Part shown: piece after piece, positions 16,185-24,476 of the stretch | Layout: each line of letters starts with the position of its first letter | How positions within the stretch are numbered: position 1 is the stretch's first letter | Assembly (NCBI GenBank): GCA_001897675.1 | Contig: MKUE01000135.1 | Coordinates: forward strand, 1-64,000 | Length of the DNA: 64,000 nt | From: Thiobacillus sp. 65-1059 | GTDB lineage: Bacteria; Pseudomonadota; Gammaproteobacteria; Burkholderiales; Thiobacillaceae | Direction: 5' to 3' | Made by a program: the position numbers and the translations under genes | Notes under the pieces: model-generated | Seen by the model: only the letters and a program-made list of their open reading frames with translations | Database searches by the model: none | Told to the model about the DNA's origin: nothing

Positions 16185-16799
16185 TCAGGCCGGGTCGTCC
16201 CGGCACGCGAGCAGCGCCGGATCGCCGCAGTGGTCGATCAGGATGCGCTTGACCCGCATTTGCCAGAGCCGGCCGAATTCCATCCGTTCCGCGTCGCTTG
16301 CCGCCCCCGCCAGCATTTTCGGCATCAGTGCCTGCAGTTCCGGCGGCGCGGGGACGACTTCGGGATGATAGGCGAGGGCCACGCGCGCGCCGGTGTCGAG
16401 GCGGCTGAAACGGATTTCGGCGGGGTCTGCCGCCGCGAAGGCCAGCAGGTTGCGGCGGCTGAACCGCCCCGCCAGGCCCTTGAAGCCGCCTTCGCCCGCC
16501 GCACCGGTCAGCAGGCCGGTTACGGCGGCGATGACGCCGGTGACGCCGTCGGTCTGCGCCGCGCCGAATTCGACGCGGATGGCGCCGCGCTCCGCAAGGC
16601 TGTCCGGGTAGAGCCTGCCGAGCGCCCGCCGGGTCATCAGGTAGGCGCCCGCCACCGTGGGGCAGGAATGCCCGGCGAGCTTGACCGCGTCGAGGTAGCC
16701 GTATTCGATCCGGCTGCTGCCGGCGGTGCCGAGGAATTCGGCCAGCGGGTCGTACAGCGTGATGCGGGCGACGGCATCGAAAAAGGCGGGGTAGCTCAT
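16185..16799 (-). CDS. FmdE-like domain protein
   Basis: 204 residues. The motif LAGHSCPTVAGAYLM fits the FmdE family pattern (GH-x-CP near the N-terminus), first described beside molybdenum formylmethanofuran dehydrogenase and now seen in many non-methanogens. No signal peptide. It overlaps the upstream membrane-protein gene by four bases (ATGA), and the operon is preceded by an NsrR-like site. A metal- or Mo-related role in NO metabolism is inference. Confidence 0.65.
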   Translation of the reverse strand: MSYPAFFDAVARITLYDPLAEFLGTAGSSRIEYGYLDAVKLAGHSCPTVAGAYLMTRRALGRLYPDSLAERGAIRVEFGAAQTDGVTGVIAAVTGLLTGAAGEGGFKGLAGRFSRRNLLAFAAADPAEIRFSRLDTGARVALAYHPEVVPAPPELQALMPKMLAGAASDAERMEFGRLWQMRVKRILIDHCGDPALLACRDDPA

Positions 16800-17938
16800 G
16801 ACGGACTCCTTGGCCGGACGATCAAGGCCTGCGCCAGCGCGACGCAGGCCTGTAGCAGAAACAGGATCAGCGTGACGGCGCCCAGCAGCAGCCCCCATTC
16901 CCGGCCGATCCCGGCCGCGCCGCCGGCGATGCCGAACAGTACGGCACGGGCGCCGCCGTAGCGCCCCAGATTGTCGCGCAGCCTGACGTGCCAGCCGTCC
17001 TGCACGCCGGGACGCAGCCATACCGGCAACAACTGGCTGGCCGCTCCGGATACCAGGGGCAGGATGAAGCCGGCGACGAAGGCCCATGCCGGCTGGAGCG
17101 AATGCAACGTGGCCGTTGCGGGGATGGCGTTCACGGCGCCGAGCATCGCGCTGCCGACCAGCCCCGCCAGCGCGGCGGCGAGTAGCGGCGCCGCGCCGTG
17201 CAGCGCGACGATTTCGACGCGACAAGACCGCAGCCAGCCGGCCGCCAGGCGCGCCGGCGGGATCGTCCATAAGGCGCCGCCGACCCAGGCGAGCGGGCCG
17301 TACCACGCCGCGCCGAGGGCGACCAGCAGCGTGCCGGCGACCGCCCAGGACAGATCACGGCGCAGCCGTGGGCCGGTTTGCGGGTGGGGCCTGCCGGCAA
17401 CGGTCGGCAGCAGCACGGCGAGGGTGCCCATGGCGGTCAGTCCGACGAAGCCGAGCGTGTTGAGATGGAGGTGGAGGCGGCGCAGGGCGGACGCCTGCTG
17501 CGGCCAGAGCGCGCTGGCGAGAATCGCCAGCAGGGCCGCCACGAGGCAGGCCAGCGCCGCTTCGTACCAGGCCAGGCAGGGGTGGGGGCGGCCCAGCATG
17601 CCGGCGCGCCGGCGGCGGCTCCAGACGAACAGCGCGCCGGCAGCGGTCACGGCCAGCAGCGCGCCTGCCGGTTGTCCCCAGAGCATGCCGGGAAACCCGA
17701 GCGCGGCCACCACCAGTGCACCGCCGGCCAACGCCAGGACGGGGAGGATGGCCAGTGCGCTGGGGGCGCTGCGGGTGCGGGTGAGCACCGGGATGAAATG
17801 GCCCATGGCGCCGAAGATCAGCGGCATGGCGCCTACCGCCAGAATCAGGTGCAGGGCGGCGGCGCGGCCGGCGTGGGGCGACCACAGCAAGGCCGCGGCA
17901 AACGCGGCCAGGGCAAGGAACACCAGCGCCGGCAGCAC
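16796..17938 (-). CDS. NnrS-like multi-pass haem/copper membrane protein
   Basis: 380 residues, almost entirely hydrophobic with about 11-12 predicted helices. Histidine-containing helices HLHLNTLGFVGLTAMGTLAVLLP and GAMGHFIPVL resemble the NnrS/haem-copper-related family, whose members relieve nitrosative stress. Second gene of the DUF2249 - NnrS-like - FmdE operon, 10 bases after DUF2249. A distant relative of the protein at 18735 on the other side of nsrR. Confidence 0.65.
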   Translation of the reverse strand: MLPALVFLALAAFAAALLWSPHAGRAAALHLILAVGAMPLIFGAMGHFIPVLTRTRSAPSALAILPVLALAGGALVVAALGFPGMLWGQPAGALLAVTAAGALFVWSRRRRAGMLGRPHPCLAWYEAALACLVAALLAILASALWPQQASALRRLHLHLNTLGFVGLTAMGTLAVLLPTVAGRPHPQTGPRLRRDLSWAVAGTLLVALGAAWYGPLAWVGGALWTIPPARLAAGWLRSCRVEIVALHGAAPLLAAALAGLVGSAMLGAVNAIPATATLHSLQPAWAFVAGFILPLVSGAASQLLPVWLRPGVQDGWHVRLRDNLGRYGGARAVLFGIAGGAAGIGREWGLLLGAVTLILFLLQACVALAQALIVRPRSPS

Positions 17939-17948
17939 CTTGGGCGGT

Positions 17949-18203
17949 TCAGGTGCGGACGAAGTCGATCACGATTTCCCCGGGGTTGCGCTGCAGGTAC
18001 TGGATCGCAACGGCATCGCCATAGCGGGCGCGCAACTGGTCGAGCAGCGGAAGCGGGTCGTGATCGTTGACGAAGCGCATGCGCTCGCCCGAATTCAGCG
18101 CGTCCAGCGCACCGAAAATGGCCGCGTGGCGGAAACGCTTGGCGATTCCGCGCGCGTCGAACGGATAGACCTGGTCCTGGCGAAGATGCAGATGTGCAGT
18201 CAT
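17949..18203 (-). CDS. DUF2249 protein
   Basis: 84 residues. The pattern FDARGIAKRFRHAAIFGALDALNSGERMRFVNDHDPLPLLDQL is the DUF2249 signature, a TusA-like fold common beside NO-reductase and NnrS genes. The NDHDP motif is intact. It is the first gene of a leftward operon whose promoter overlaps a candidate NsrR site. Function of the family is unknown. Confidence 0.85.
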   Translation of the reverse strand: MTAHLHLRQDQVYPFDARGIAKRFRHAAIFGALDALNSGERMRFVNDHDPLPLLDQLRARYGDAVAIQYLQRNPGEIVIDFVRT

Positions 18204-18217
18204 GGCTGTCGTCCTAT

Positions 18218-18274
18218 AGATGTAAATGGAATACATATTATAAACACGGGATATTGTTTTTCTGCGCCTATAAT
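18218..18274. promoter_or_regulatory. Divergent promoters with candidate NsrR operator
   Basis: The 19 bases at 18219-18237 carry ATGTA (18220-18224) and TACAT (18232-18236), close to the ATGYATTT-type palindromes bound by NsrR. The operator is just downstream of a minus-strand TATAAT (18242-18237), suited to repress the DUF2249 operon. A plus-strand TATAAT (18269-18274) serves nsrR. The -35 elements are weak. Confidence 0.55.
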
Positions 18275-18302
18275 TTGTTTTTGTTAAGCGTGTTTCACCT
18301 CC

Positions 18303-18779
18303 ATGCAACTCACCCGCTTTACCGATTTTTCCCTGAGGGTGCTGATTTACCTGGGCGGACATCCCGATGCGCTGGTCACGGTAGCGGCGATCGCCAGCGA
18401 ATATGGCATTTCCCGCCATCACCTCACGCGCGTGGTGCACCAGCTGGGCATCAAGGGCTACATCGAAACGGTGCGCGGCAAGGGGGGCGGCTTCCGCCTG
18501 GCGCGCCGCCCCGACCAGATCCGGATTGGCGATGTCGTGCGCGACATGGAAAGCGGGTTCGAGCTGGCCGAGTGTTTCCGGCCGGGCGACAATACATGCC
18601 GCCTGTTGCCCGGCTGTGCGCTCAAACCCGTTCTGCTCGATGCGGGGCGTGCCTTTCTGGCAAGTCTTGACGGCTACACCCTGGCGGATTTGTTGCCTGC
18701 CTTTGCCCTGCCCGCCAGGGCCGCCTCCCCGAAACTAGGAAAAACGCCCGCCGTGGCGGGAAAAGCGCCGCACGGCTGA
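18303..18779 (+). CDS. nsrR: Rrf2-family NO-sensing repressor NsrR
   Basis: 158 residues. N-terminal winged helix MQLTRFTDFSLRVLIYLGGHPD...SEYGISRHHLTRVVHQL, followed by the wing RGKGGGFRLAR. Three cysteines (C91, C98, C105) in ECFRPGDNTCRLLPGC match the NsrR [Fe-S] ligand pattern. NsrR loses DNA binding when NO damages its cluster. The 3' end overlaps the convergent NnrS-like gene by 45 bases. The two flanking operons with NO-related genes are its likely targets. Confidence 0.88.
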   Translation: MQLTRFTDFSLRVLIYLGGHPDALVTVAAIASEYGISRHHLTRVVHQLGIKGYIETVRGKGGGFRLARRPDQIRIGDVVRDMESGFELAECFRPGDNTCRLLPGCALKPVLLDAGRAFLASLDGYTLADLLPAFALPARAASPKLGKTPAVAGKAPHG

Positions 18780-20024
18780 CAGCAGGTTGAGTTCCAGCAG
18801 CAGCGCCGAGAGCGCCAGTGTGGTTCCCGCCGGGACGGCCAGCAGCGCTGGCCAGAACGTGGCGGCGACGAGCAGCATGCAGGTGCCGAGGTGGAGACGG
18901 AATTGCCAGCGCCTTGCGCGTTCCGCAATCATGTCCTTCATGGTGGGGATGCTGCCCGCGCGCGCCTGCAACTGGGCTTGCAGGTGAAACCAGGCGAGGA
19001 AGGGCACGATCTTGTAGAGCATGCCGCAGACCACGCTCACGGCGAAGCCACCGATGAACAGCACGCCGAGCAGCAGCGGATAGGCATCGCTGCCCGCCCA
19101 CGCCGGCCAGAGGCGGGCCAGCAGCCAGACGGCCACGCTGGCGGCGAGGCTGGCCATGCCGACGCGCCAGAAATCCAGGGTGACGTCGGGCAGCTTTCTG
19201 CGGCGCCGCGACTGCAGGCGCAAGGTGACCAGCGCGAAGGCCAGCCCCCCGGCGGCGAGACCGCTTTCGGCGAACAGCGCGATTCCCGCCGCTGCGGGCA
19301 GCAGCGGAGCCATGGCGCGGAGCAGCAGCAATCCGAGAATGACGCCGGCCAGCCAGCGCATGAGCCGGGGAGGGTAGGGCGGCGTGATCTGGAACATCGG
19401 CACGACCTGGTAGGCGACGCCGATCACCAGCAGCAATACCCAGCCGAACAGGCCGAAGACGACATGCGCGGCGATGAAGATTTCGTCTTTGGCCGGGGTC
19501 CACCAACCGGCACGCATGGTCGCGAGCGCCATGCCGAGGAGGATGGTCAGGCCGAGGCTGAGTGCGGCGAGCCGCATTCCCGTCACCGTGGCGCTGGTAA
19601 CCGCGCGCAGCAGGCCGATCGCTGTTGCGGCGAGAAAGACTGCAAAGCCGCAGCCCAGCAGGAGCATTGCTGCGGCGAGCGCGCGCGCGTCTGCGCCGAG
19701 GAAGCCCGCCATCAGGGCCGCGGTTCCGGCAGCAAGCAGGAAATGGGTGGACCTGGCCACGCCGCGGGACGCGGGCAATGCCGCACCGGCCACCACCGGC
19801 AGCATCTGCAGCAGCGCACCCAGCATCGCCATGGCGAGAAAACCCAGCGTCAGCGCATGAGTGAGCGCGAGCGCCGGCGGCGTCCAGCGCGAGGCCAGCG
19901 CAGCGGGAGCGAACACGATCAGGCCCGCGGCGGCCAGCAGGAACAGCGGCGCGGTGAGAAAGAAGCGCAGCGGCAGCGCGAACGGCGGCGCCTGTTCGAA
20001 GGAAAGTCCGGTCTGCATGCTCAT
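18735..20024 (-). CDS. NnrS-family/haem-copper-like membrane protein
   Basis: 429 residues with about 12 helices. THALTLGFLAMAMLGALLQMLPVVAG and FIAAHVVFGLFGWVLLLVIGVAYQVVPMF contain the conserved histidines and proline positions of the NnrS/cytochrome-oxidase-I-like group. Members protect denitrifiers from NO-derived dinitrosyl-iron species. Last gene of the hemerythrin - DUF2249 - NnrS operon. Start may be MSMQTG or the next Met two residues on. Confidence 0.7.
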   Translation of the reverse strand: MSMQTGLSFEQAPPFALPLRFFLTAPLFLLAAAGLIVFAPAALASRWTPPALALTHALTLGFLAMAMLGALLQMLPVVAGAALPASRGVARSTHFLLAAGTAALMAGFLGADARALAAAMLLLGCGFAVFLAATAIGLLRAVTSATVTGMRLAALSLGLTILLGMALATMRAGWWTPAKDEIFIAAHVVFGLFGWVLLLVIGVAYQVVPMFQITPPYPPRLMRWLAGVILGLLLLRAMAPLLPAAAGIALFAESGLAAGGLAFALVTLRLQSRRRRKLPDVTLDFWRVGMASLAASVAVWLLARLWPAWAGSDAYPLLLGVLFIGGFAVSVVCGMLYKIVPFLAWFHLQAQLQARAGSIPTMKDMIAERARRWQFRLHLGTCMLLVAATFWPALLAVPAGTTLALSALLLELNLLSAVRRFSRHGGRFS

Positions 20025-20041
20025 GGCTGGGCGCGCATCGC

Positions 20042-20305
20042 CTATGCCGCGGGCGGGTTGCGCGGCGCGTCGCCAGGCGCCTGGCGGATCAGCACCGCGT
20101 AGCTCCCATCCGCCTGCGGCACGGTGTCGTGACGGTAGCCGCGGCTGTCCAGGATGGAATAGAGCGGAAAAGGTTCGCGATGCAGCAGCAGCCGGATGTG
20201 CTGGCCGGGCTGCAGCAGGGCCAGCGCGCGCAACACCTTTTCCATCGGCTCCGGCGGTTCCAGCCAGCGGGCGTCGACGAGGATTTCGTCAGCCGGCGCG
20301 GCCAT
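20042..20305 (-). CDS. Second DUF2249 protein
   Basis: 87 residues. WLEPPEPMEKVLRALALLQPGQHIRLLLHREPFPLYSIL is the longer DUF2249 variant (the PPEPM form). Located between the hemerythrin and NnrS-like genes, 17 bases before the latter. DUF2249 therefore occurs in both operons around nsrR, each time next to an NnrS-like protein. That suggests a functional pairing that remains uncharacterised. Confidence 0.8.
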   Translation of the reverse strand: MAAPADEILVDARWLEPPEPMEKVLRALALLQPGQHIRLLLHREPFPLYSILDSRGYRHDTVPQADGSYAVLIRQAPGDAPRNPPAA

Positions 20306-20320
20306 GAACGCTGCGTGCGG

Positions 20321-20761
20321 TCACTGCGCAACCTCGTCCATGCTGCGGATCAGCGCTTCGCGATCGGCCGCAAGCACCTGGTCGGACATCGGGTAGAGCA
20401 TGTTTTCCTCCTTCAGGTTGTGTTGCTGCATCAGCATGTTGAGCGTTTCCGACAGGCCGAGATAGCCGCTGTGGTCGGCCGCCAGCGCCGCGCGCGCCAT
20501 GTCCTGCAGCAGGGCACGCATCTGCTCGTGCTCCATGCGCATGACGTGGGTCGGCCCCATGGTGTTGCCGGTGCGGGCTTCGAACGCGGGGAACAGCACC
20601 TCTTCCTCCATCCGCAGATGATGCGCCATCGCCGCCTGAAAGCGGTCGGACAGGCTGCGCGCGCTGTCCCAGTCCTTCTGCGCCACGGCGGCTTCGGCGG
20701 ACGCAAACAAATCGTCGCAGGCGCGGTGGTCGCCGCCGAGATACTCCAGAATCATACCCAT
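20321..20761 (-). CDS. Hemerythrin-like domain protein
   Basis: 146 residues, four-helix HHE fold. The ligand residues can be traced: DHRACDD, HHLRMEEEVLFPAFE, HVMRMEHEQMR and QQHNLKEENMLYP, giving the H-HxxxE-H-HxxxE diiron set. Such proteins bind O2 or NO or repair iron-sulfur clusters (compare YtfE/ScdA). First gene of an operon with DUF2249 and NnrS. A half-site resembling the NsrR motif lies 25 bases upstream. Start may be the ATG at 20761 or 20755. Confidence 0.88.
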   Translation of the reverse strand: MGMILEYLGGDHRACDDLFASAEAAVAQKDWDSARSLSDRFQAAMAHHLRMEEEVLFPAFEARTGNTMGPTHVMRMEHEQMRALLQDMARAALAADHSGYLGLSETLNMLMQQHNLKEENMLYPMSDQVLAADREALIRSMDEVAQ

Positions 20762-20785
20762 GCTGTGCCTCCATAAGTTGATGAA

Positions 20786-20860
20786 AAAATGCATATTTAA
20801 GTTTATCAGGATATGCCAACCTGAATTTCCTCTTGACTTGAACACAATATGTCGTATGTT
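20786..20860 (+). promoter_or_regulatory. nrdD promoter and NsrR-like half-site
   Basis: TTGACT (20833-20838), 16-base spacer, TATGTT (20855-20860) form a good promoter for nrdD. AAAATGCATAT (20786-20796) matches 10 of 11 positions of the E. coli NsrR half-site AANATGCATTT, and lies in front of the divergent hemerythrin operon. GCATAT/ATATGC (20791-20816) also form a spaced inverted repeat. Confidence 0.5.
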
Positions 20861-20897
20861 TGTTGTCTGCAACACACAAAATGTTGACGAGGAGACA

Positions 20898-22919
20898 ATG
20901 GGAATGAATTCAGTGATAGCAGTTCTGCCCCGCGAAGTCATCAAGCGCGACGGGCGTCAGGCAGTATTCGATGCTGCGAAGATACGTTCGGCCATTCTGC
21001 GTGCCGGGCAGGCCAGCGGCGAATTCGGCGAAGCCGAAGCCGACCTGCTCACCGCCCAGGTGGTGAAGGTGCTGATCCACAAATTCCGCAACGCCCCGCC
21101 GAGCATCGAGCGCATCCAGGATGTGGTCGAGCAGAGCCTGATCGCCGCCAACCACCTGGCTACCGCGCGTGCCTACATCGTCTATCGCGAAACCCACAAG
21201 AAGCTGCGCGAGGACCGCAAGACGCTGGTCGACGTCGAAGCCTCGATCAACGAATACCTGTCGCGCCAGGATTGGCGCGTCAACGCCAACGCCAACCAGG
21301 GCTACAGCTTGGGCGGCCTGATCCTCAACGTCTCCGGCAAGGTGGTGGCCAACTACTGGCTCAACCACGTCTACCCGCCCGAGCTGGGCGAGGCGCACCG
21401 CGACGGCTCGATCCACGTCCACGACCTCGACATGCTGGCCGGCTACTGCGCCGGCTGGTCGCTGCGCACCCTGCTGCACGAGGGCCTCAACGGCGTGCCG
21501 GGCAAGGTCGAGGCGGGGCCGCCCAAGCACATGTCCTCGGCGGTCGGCCAGATCGTCAACTTCCTCGGCACGCTGCAGAACGAATGGGCCGGTGCGCAGG
21601 CGTTCAGCTCGTTCGACACCTACATGGCGCCGTTCATCCGCAACGATGGCATGAGCTACGAAGCGGTCAAGCAGTGCATCCAGGAGCTGATCTACAACCT
21701 CAACGTGCCGTCGCGCTGGGGCACCCAGACGCCGTTCACCAACCTCACCTTCGACTGGACCTGCCCGGAGGATCTGCGCGAGCAGGTGCCGGTGATCGGC
21801 GGCAAGGAAATGCCCTTCACCTACGGCGAGCTGCAGGCCGAGATGGACATGATCAACCGCGCCTACATCGAAGTGATGACCACCGGCGACGCCAAGGGTC
21901 GGGTGTTCACCTTCCCCATCCCGACCTACAACATGACGCCGGACTTCCCCTGGGAATCGGAAAACGCCGAACGCCTGTTCGCCATGACCGCGCGCTACGG
22001 TCTGCCGTACTTCCAGAACTTCATCAATTCGGAGATGAAGCCGAACCACATCCGCTCGATGTGCTGCCGCCTGCAGCTCGACCTGCGCGAACTGCTGAAG
22101 CGCGGCAACGGCCTGTTCGGCTCGGCCGAGCAGACCGGCTCGGTCGGCGTGGTGACGGTCAACTGCGCGCGCCTCGGCCACGAGTACAAGGGCGACGAAG
22201 CCGCGCTGCTGCGCCGCCTCGACGCACTGCTCGACATGGCGAGGAACGGCCTGGAAATCAAGCGCAAGGAAATCCAGCGCCTGATGGACAACGGCCTCTT
22301 CCCCTACACCAAGCGCTACCTCGGCACCCTGCGCAACCACTTCTCGACCATCGGCGTCAACGGCGTCAACGAGATGATCCGCAACTTCACCGCCGACGAG
22401 CACGACATCACGACTGAATGGGGCCACGACTTCGCGGTGCGGCTGCTCGACCACATCCGTGGCCGCATCGCCGCGTTCCAGGAGGAGACCGGCCACATGT
22501 ACAACCTGGAAGCCACACCGGCCGAGGGCACCACCTACCGCTTCGCCAAGGAGGATGCCAAGCGCTACCCCGGCATCCTGCAGGCGGGCAGCGGCGAGGC
22601 GCCGTACTACACCAACTCGACGCAGCTGCCGGTGGGCTTCACCGACGACGCCTTCGAGGCGCTGGAACGGCAGGACGACCTGCAGCGCAAATACACCGGC
22701 GGCACCGTGCTGCACCTCTACATGTCGGAGCGCATCTCCTCCGTCGACGCTTGCCGCAACCTGGTGCGCCGCGCGCTTACGCGCTTCCGCCTGCCCTATA
22801 TCACCGTCACGCCGACTTTCTCCATCTGTCCCAAACACGGCTACCTCGCCGGCGAGCACGAATTCTGTCCCACGTGCGACGAAGAGGCCCTGTCCCGCAA
22901 ACGCGCTGTTTCAGCCTGA
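20898..22919 (+). CDS. nrdD: Anaerobic (class III) ribonucleoside-triphosphate reductase, catalytic subunit without glycyl-radical tail
   Basis: 673 residues. Reduces NTPs to dNTPs under anoxia. An N-terminal ATP-cone (VIKRDGRQAVFDAAKIRSAILRA, about 10-100) precedes the ten-stranded barrel with NYWLNHVYPPELGEAH, HVHDLDMLAGYCAGW and RSMCCRLQLDLREL (active-site Cys region). It ends with a zinc site CPKHGYLAGEHEFCPTC. Full-length NrdD continues into a glycyl-radical domain; here the ORF stops 12 residues after that zinc site and the radical domain is a separate ORF at 22937. GAGGAG precedes the ATG at 20898. Confidence 0.93.
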   Translation: MGMNSVIAVLPREVIKRDGRQAVFDAAKIRSAILRAGQASGEFGEAEADLLTAQVVKVLIHKFRNAPPSIERIQDVVEQSLIAANHLATARAYIVYRETHKKLREDRKTLVDVEASINEYLSRQDWRVNANANQGYSLGGLILNVSGKVVANYWLNHVYPPELGEAHRDGSIHVHDLDMLAGYCAGWSLRTLLHEGLNGVPGKVEAGPPKHMSSAVGQIVNFLGTLQNEWAGAQAFSSFDTYMAPFIRNDGMSYEAVKQCIQELIYNLNVPSRWGTQTPFTNLTFDWTCPEDLREQVPVIGGKEMPFTYGELQAEMDMINRAYIEVMTTGDAKGRVFTFPIPTYNMTPDFPWESENAERLFAMTARYGLPYFQNFINSEMKPNHIRSMCCRLQLDLRELLKRGNGLFGSAEQTGSVGVVTVNCARLGHEYKGDEAALLRRLDALLDMARNGLEIKRKEIQRLMDNGLFPYTKRYLGTLRNHFSTIGVNGVNEMIRNFTADEHDITTEWGHDFAVRLLDHIRGRIAAFQEETGHMYNLEATPAEGTTYRFAKEDAKRYPGILQAGSGEAPYYTNSTQLPVGFTDDAFEALERQDDLQRKYTGGTVLHLYMSERISSVDACRNLVRRALTRFRLPYITVTPTFSICPKHGYLAGEHEFCPTCDEEALSRKRAVSA

Positions 22920-22936
22920 CCCCCGAGGAGACCGAT

Positions 22937-23122
22937 ATGAACGACATGAGTGTTTCGAGCCAAATCCAGACCGTTGCCCTGAAGGACGAGGAGCGCACCC
23001 GCTGCGAGGTGTGGACCCGCGTGATGGGCTACCATCGCCCGGTGACGAGCTTCAACAAGGGCAAGCAGAGCGAGCATCGCGAGCGCCAGTTCTTCGTCGA
23101 AGGCCGTTGCACGGCGGGCTGA
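22937..23122 (+). CDS. Separate glycyl-radical domain of NrdD
   Basis: 61 residues. RVMGYHRPVTSFNKGKQSEH is the C-terminal glycyl-radical motif of class III ribonucleotide reductases; Gly31 would carry the radical. It lies in a different frame from nrdD, 17 bases after its stop. It has its own Shine-Dalgarno GAGGAG (22925-22930) six bases before ATG, so it reads as a genuine gene rather than a stop-codon artefact. It would assemble non-covalently with the 673-residue barrel, much as the spare-part protein YfiD/GrcA does for pyruvate formate-lyase. A one-base indel in the C-run after the nrdD stop cannot be excluded from sequence alone. Confidence 0.85.
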   Translation: MNDMSVSSQIQTVALKDEERTRCEVWTRVMGYHRPVTSFNKGKQSEHRERQFFVEGRCTAG

Positions 23123-23149
23123 TTTCGCCATGCTGCGCCAACTCCAGAA

Positions 23150-23845
23150 ATGACGCTGCGCGTAGGCGGCCTGACGCCGCTGTCCACCACCGACTGGCCC
23201 GGTCTGCTGGCCGCGGTGGTGTTCTGCCAGGGCTGTCCCTGGCGCTGCGGCTATTGCCATAACCCCGATCTGATTTCGCCGCGCGGCGCCGGCGAAATCC
23301 CCTGGGAAGAGGTGCTGGCCTTCCTGCGGCGCCGCCAGGGATTGCTCGACGGCGTGGTGTTTTCCGGCGGCGAGCCGACGCTGCAGGCAGCGTTGCCGGA
23401 TGCGATGCGCGAGGTGCGCGGACTCGGGTTCAAGATCGGCCTGCACACCGGCGGCATGTACCCCGGTCGGCTGGCGGCGGTGCTGCCGCTGGTCGACTGG
23501 GTGGGGCTCGACGTGAAAGCGCCGTTTGCCGATTACGCCGGCATCACCGGCGTGGCGGAAAGCGGAACGCGTGCCCGCGAGAGCCTGGAGCAGGTGCTGG
23601 CTTCCGGCGTGGCGCACGAAATCCGCACCACAGTGCATCCGGCGCTGCTGGCCGATGCGGAGGTGGTCGGCCTGGCGCACGACCTGGCCGCGCGCGGCGT
23701 CCGGCGCTATGTCATCCAGGCCTTTCGCAGCCAGGGCTGCCGGAATGACGAACTGTGCCGGAATCCGGTGCGCGAGCGCCCCCTGCAGGAGGTGGGCGGG
23801 GAACTGGCCGGGCTGTTCGAGAAGTTTTCGGTGCGGATGGCATAG
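23150..23845 (+). CDS. nrdG: Anaerobic ribonucleotide reductase-activating radical SAM enzyme
   Basis: 231 residues. Generates the glycyl radical on NrdD using S-adenosylmethionine. The motif CQGCPWRCGYCHN contains the radical SAM CX3CX2C (C29, C33, C36) plus C26. VVFSGGEPTLQ is the SAM-binding GGE motif and DVKAPF follows. The N-terminus LRVGGLTPLSTTDWPG is characteristic of activases for this NrdD type. Located 27 bases after the radical-domain ORF, completing a three-gene unit. Confidence 0.93.
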   Translation: MTLRVGGLTPLSTTDWPGLLAAVVFCQGCPWRCGYCHNPDLISPRGAGEIPWEEVLAFLRRRQGLLDGVVFSGGEPTLQAALPDAMREVRGLGFKIGLHTGGMYPGRLAAVLPLVDWVGLDVKAPFADYAGITGVAESGTRARESLEQVLASGVAHEIRTTVHPALLADAEVVGLAHDLAARGVRRYVIQAFRSQGCRNDELCRNPVRERPLQEVGGELAGLFEKFSVRMA

Positions 23846-23865
23846 TCCGGATAGCCGCATCCGGA
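23846..23865. terminator. Hairpin after nrdG
   Basis: TCCGGAT (23846-23852) and ATCCGGA (23859-23865) are perfect complements around a six-base loop immediately after the nrdG stop and before the convergent cytochrome gene. No T-run, so termination is only likely. Confidence 0.4.
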
Positions 23866-23939
23866 TTGCCGTCGCTGCGGCCCCGCCGGCAGGGTCGCGG
23901 CAAAGCAACACGCAGCATGCCGATATGCTGGAACGCCGA

Positions 23940-24419
23940 TTATTTCAATCGATAGGCGGCGTGGCAGCTCACGCAGCTTGACTGCATCTGCGATAGCGCG
24001 CGCAAAGCCGGGCCGACGTCGCCGGTGGCCCCGGCTTCCTGCGCCACCACCGCAAACCGGCTCGCGGCCTGATGCATGCCGTGGCCGAGCTGGCGCATTC
24101 CCTCTGGCATGTATTGGGCTACTTCGTGTGCGCCGTGGCGCTGCAGGGAACTGAGCCCCAGGCGGGTTTCGGCCACCTCGGCGGCGGCATCGAACTGCTT
24201 GTCGGCGAGGTGGGCGGTGATTTCCTGGATCGCCAGCAGGTGGTCGCGCATGTTGGCCAGGGTTTCCGCCTTGAGTGTGGGCGGAAAACTTACGGGCTTG
24301 CGCGCGGCCGGTGCGCCGCCGGGAGGGCTGCCGGCATGATGGCCGGCGTGAAGGTCGGTGGCGGCCCAGACGGCGGTGGTCATGGCTAGGCCGAGTGCGA
24401 GGGGCAGGGTGATTTTCAT
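23940..24419 (-). CDS. Periplasmic cytochrome c'-like protein
   Basis: 159 residues. Signal peptide MKITLPLALGLAMTTAVWA. A histidine-rich N-terminal segment (DLHAGHHAG) may bind metal. The single haem motif CVSCH is near the C-terminus (C149, C152, H153) with AAYRLK after it, again the class II layout. It is the second such cytochrome in the window (compare 13335). Divergent from a Crp/Fnr regulator 58 bases away, which may control it. Confidence 0.8.
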   Translation of the reverse strand: MKITLPLALGLAMTTAVWAATDLHAGHHAGSPPGGAPAARKPVSFPPTLKAETLANMRDHLLAIQEITAHLADKQFDAAAEVAETRLGLSSLQRHGAHEVAQYMPEGMRQLGHGMHQAASRFAVVAQEAGATGDVGPALRALSQMQSSCVSCHAAYRLK

Positions 24420-24476
24420 GCATGCTCCGTGTGCGCCATGGATGGTCGGAACGAAGTGTAGGCCGCGGCACGGCGA

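Noticed and set aside
20910-22859. 649-codon minus-strand open frame over nrdD
   Set aside because: Full antisense shadow of a conserved enzyme; no start signal or recognisable domain.
22917-22940. Treating nrdD as a frameshifted pseudogene
   Set aside because: The second ORF has its own Shine-Dalgarno and ATG six bases later and nrdG is intact, so a functional split is the simpler reading; an indel remains possible and is listed in the finding.
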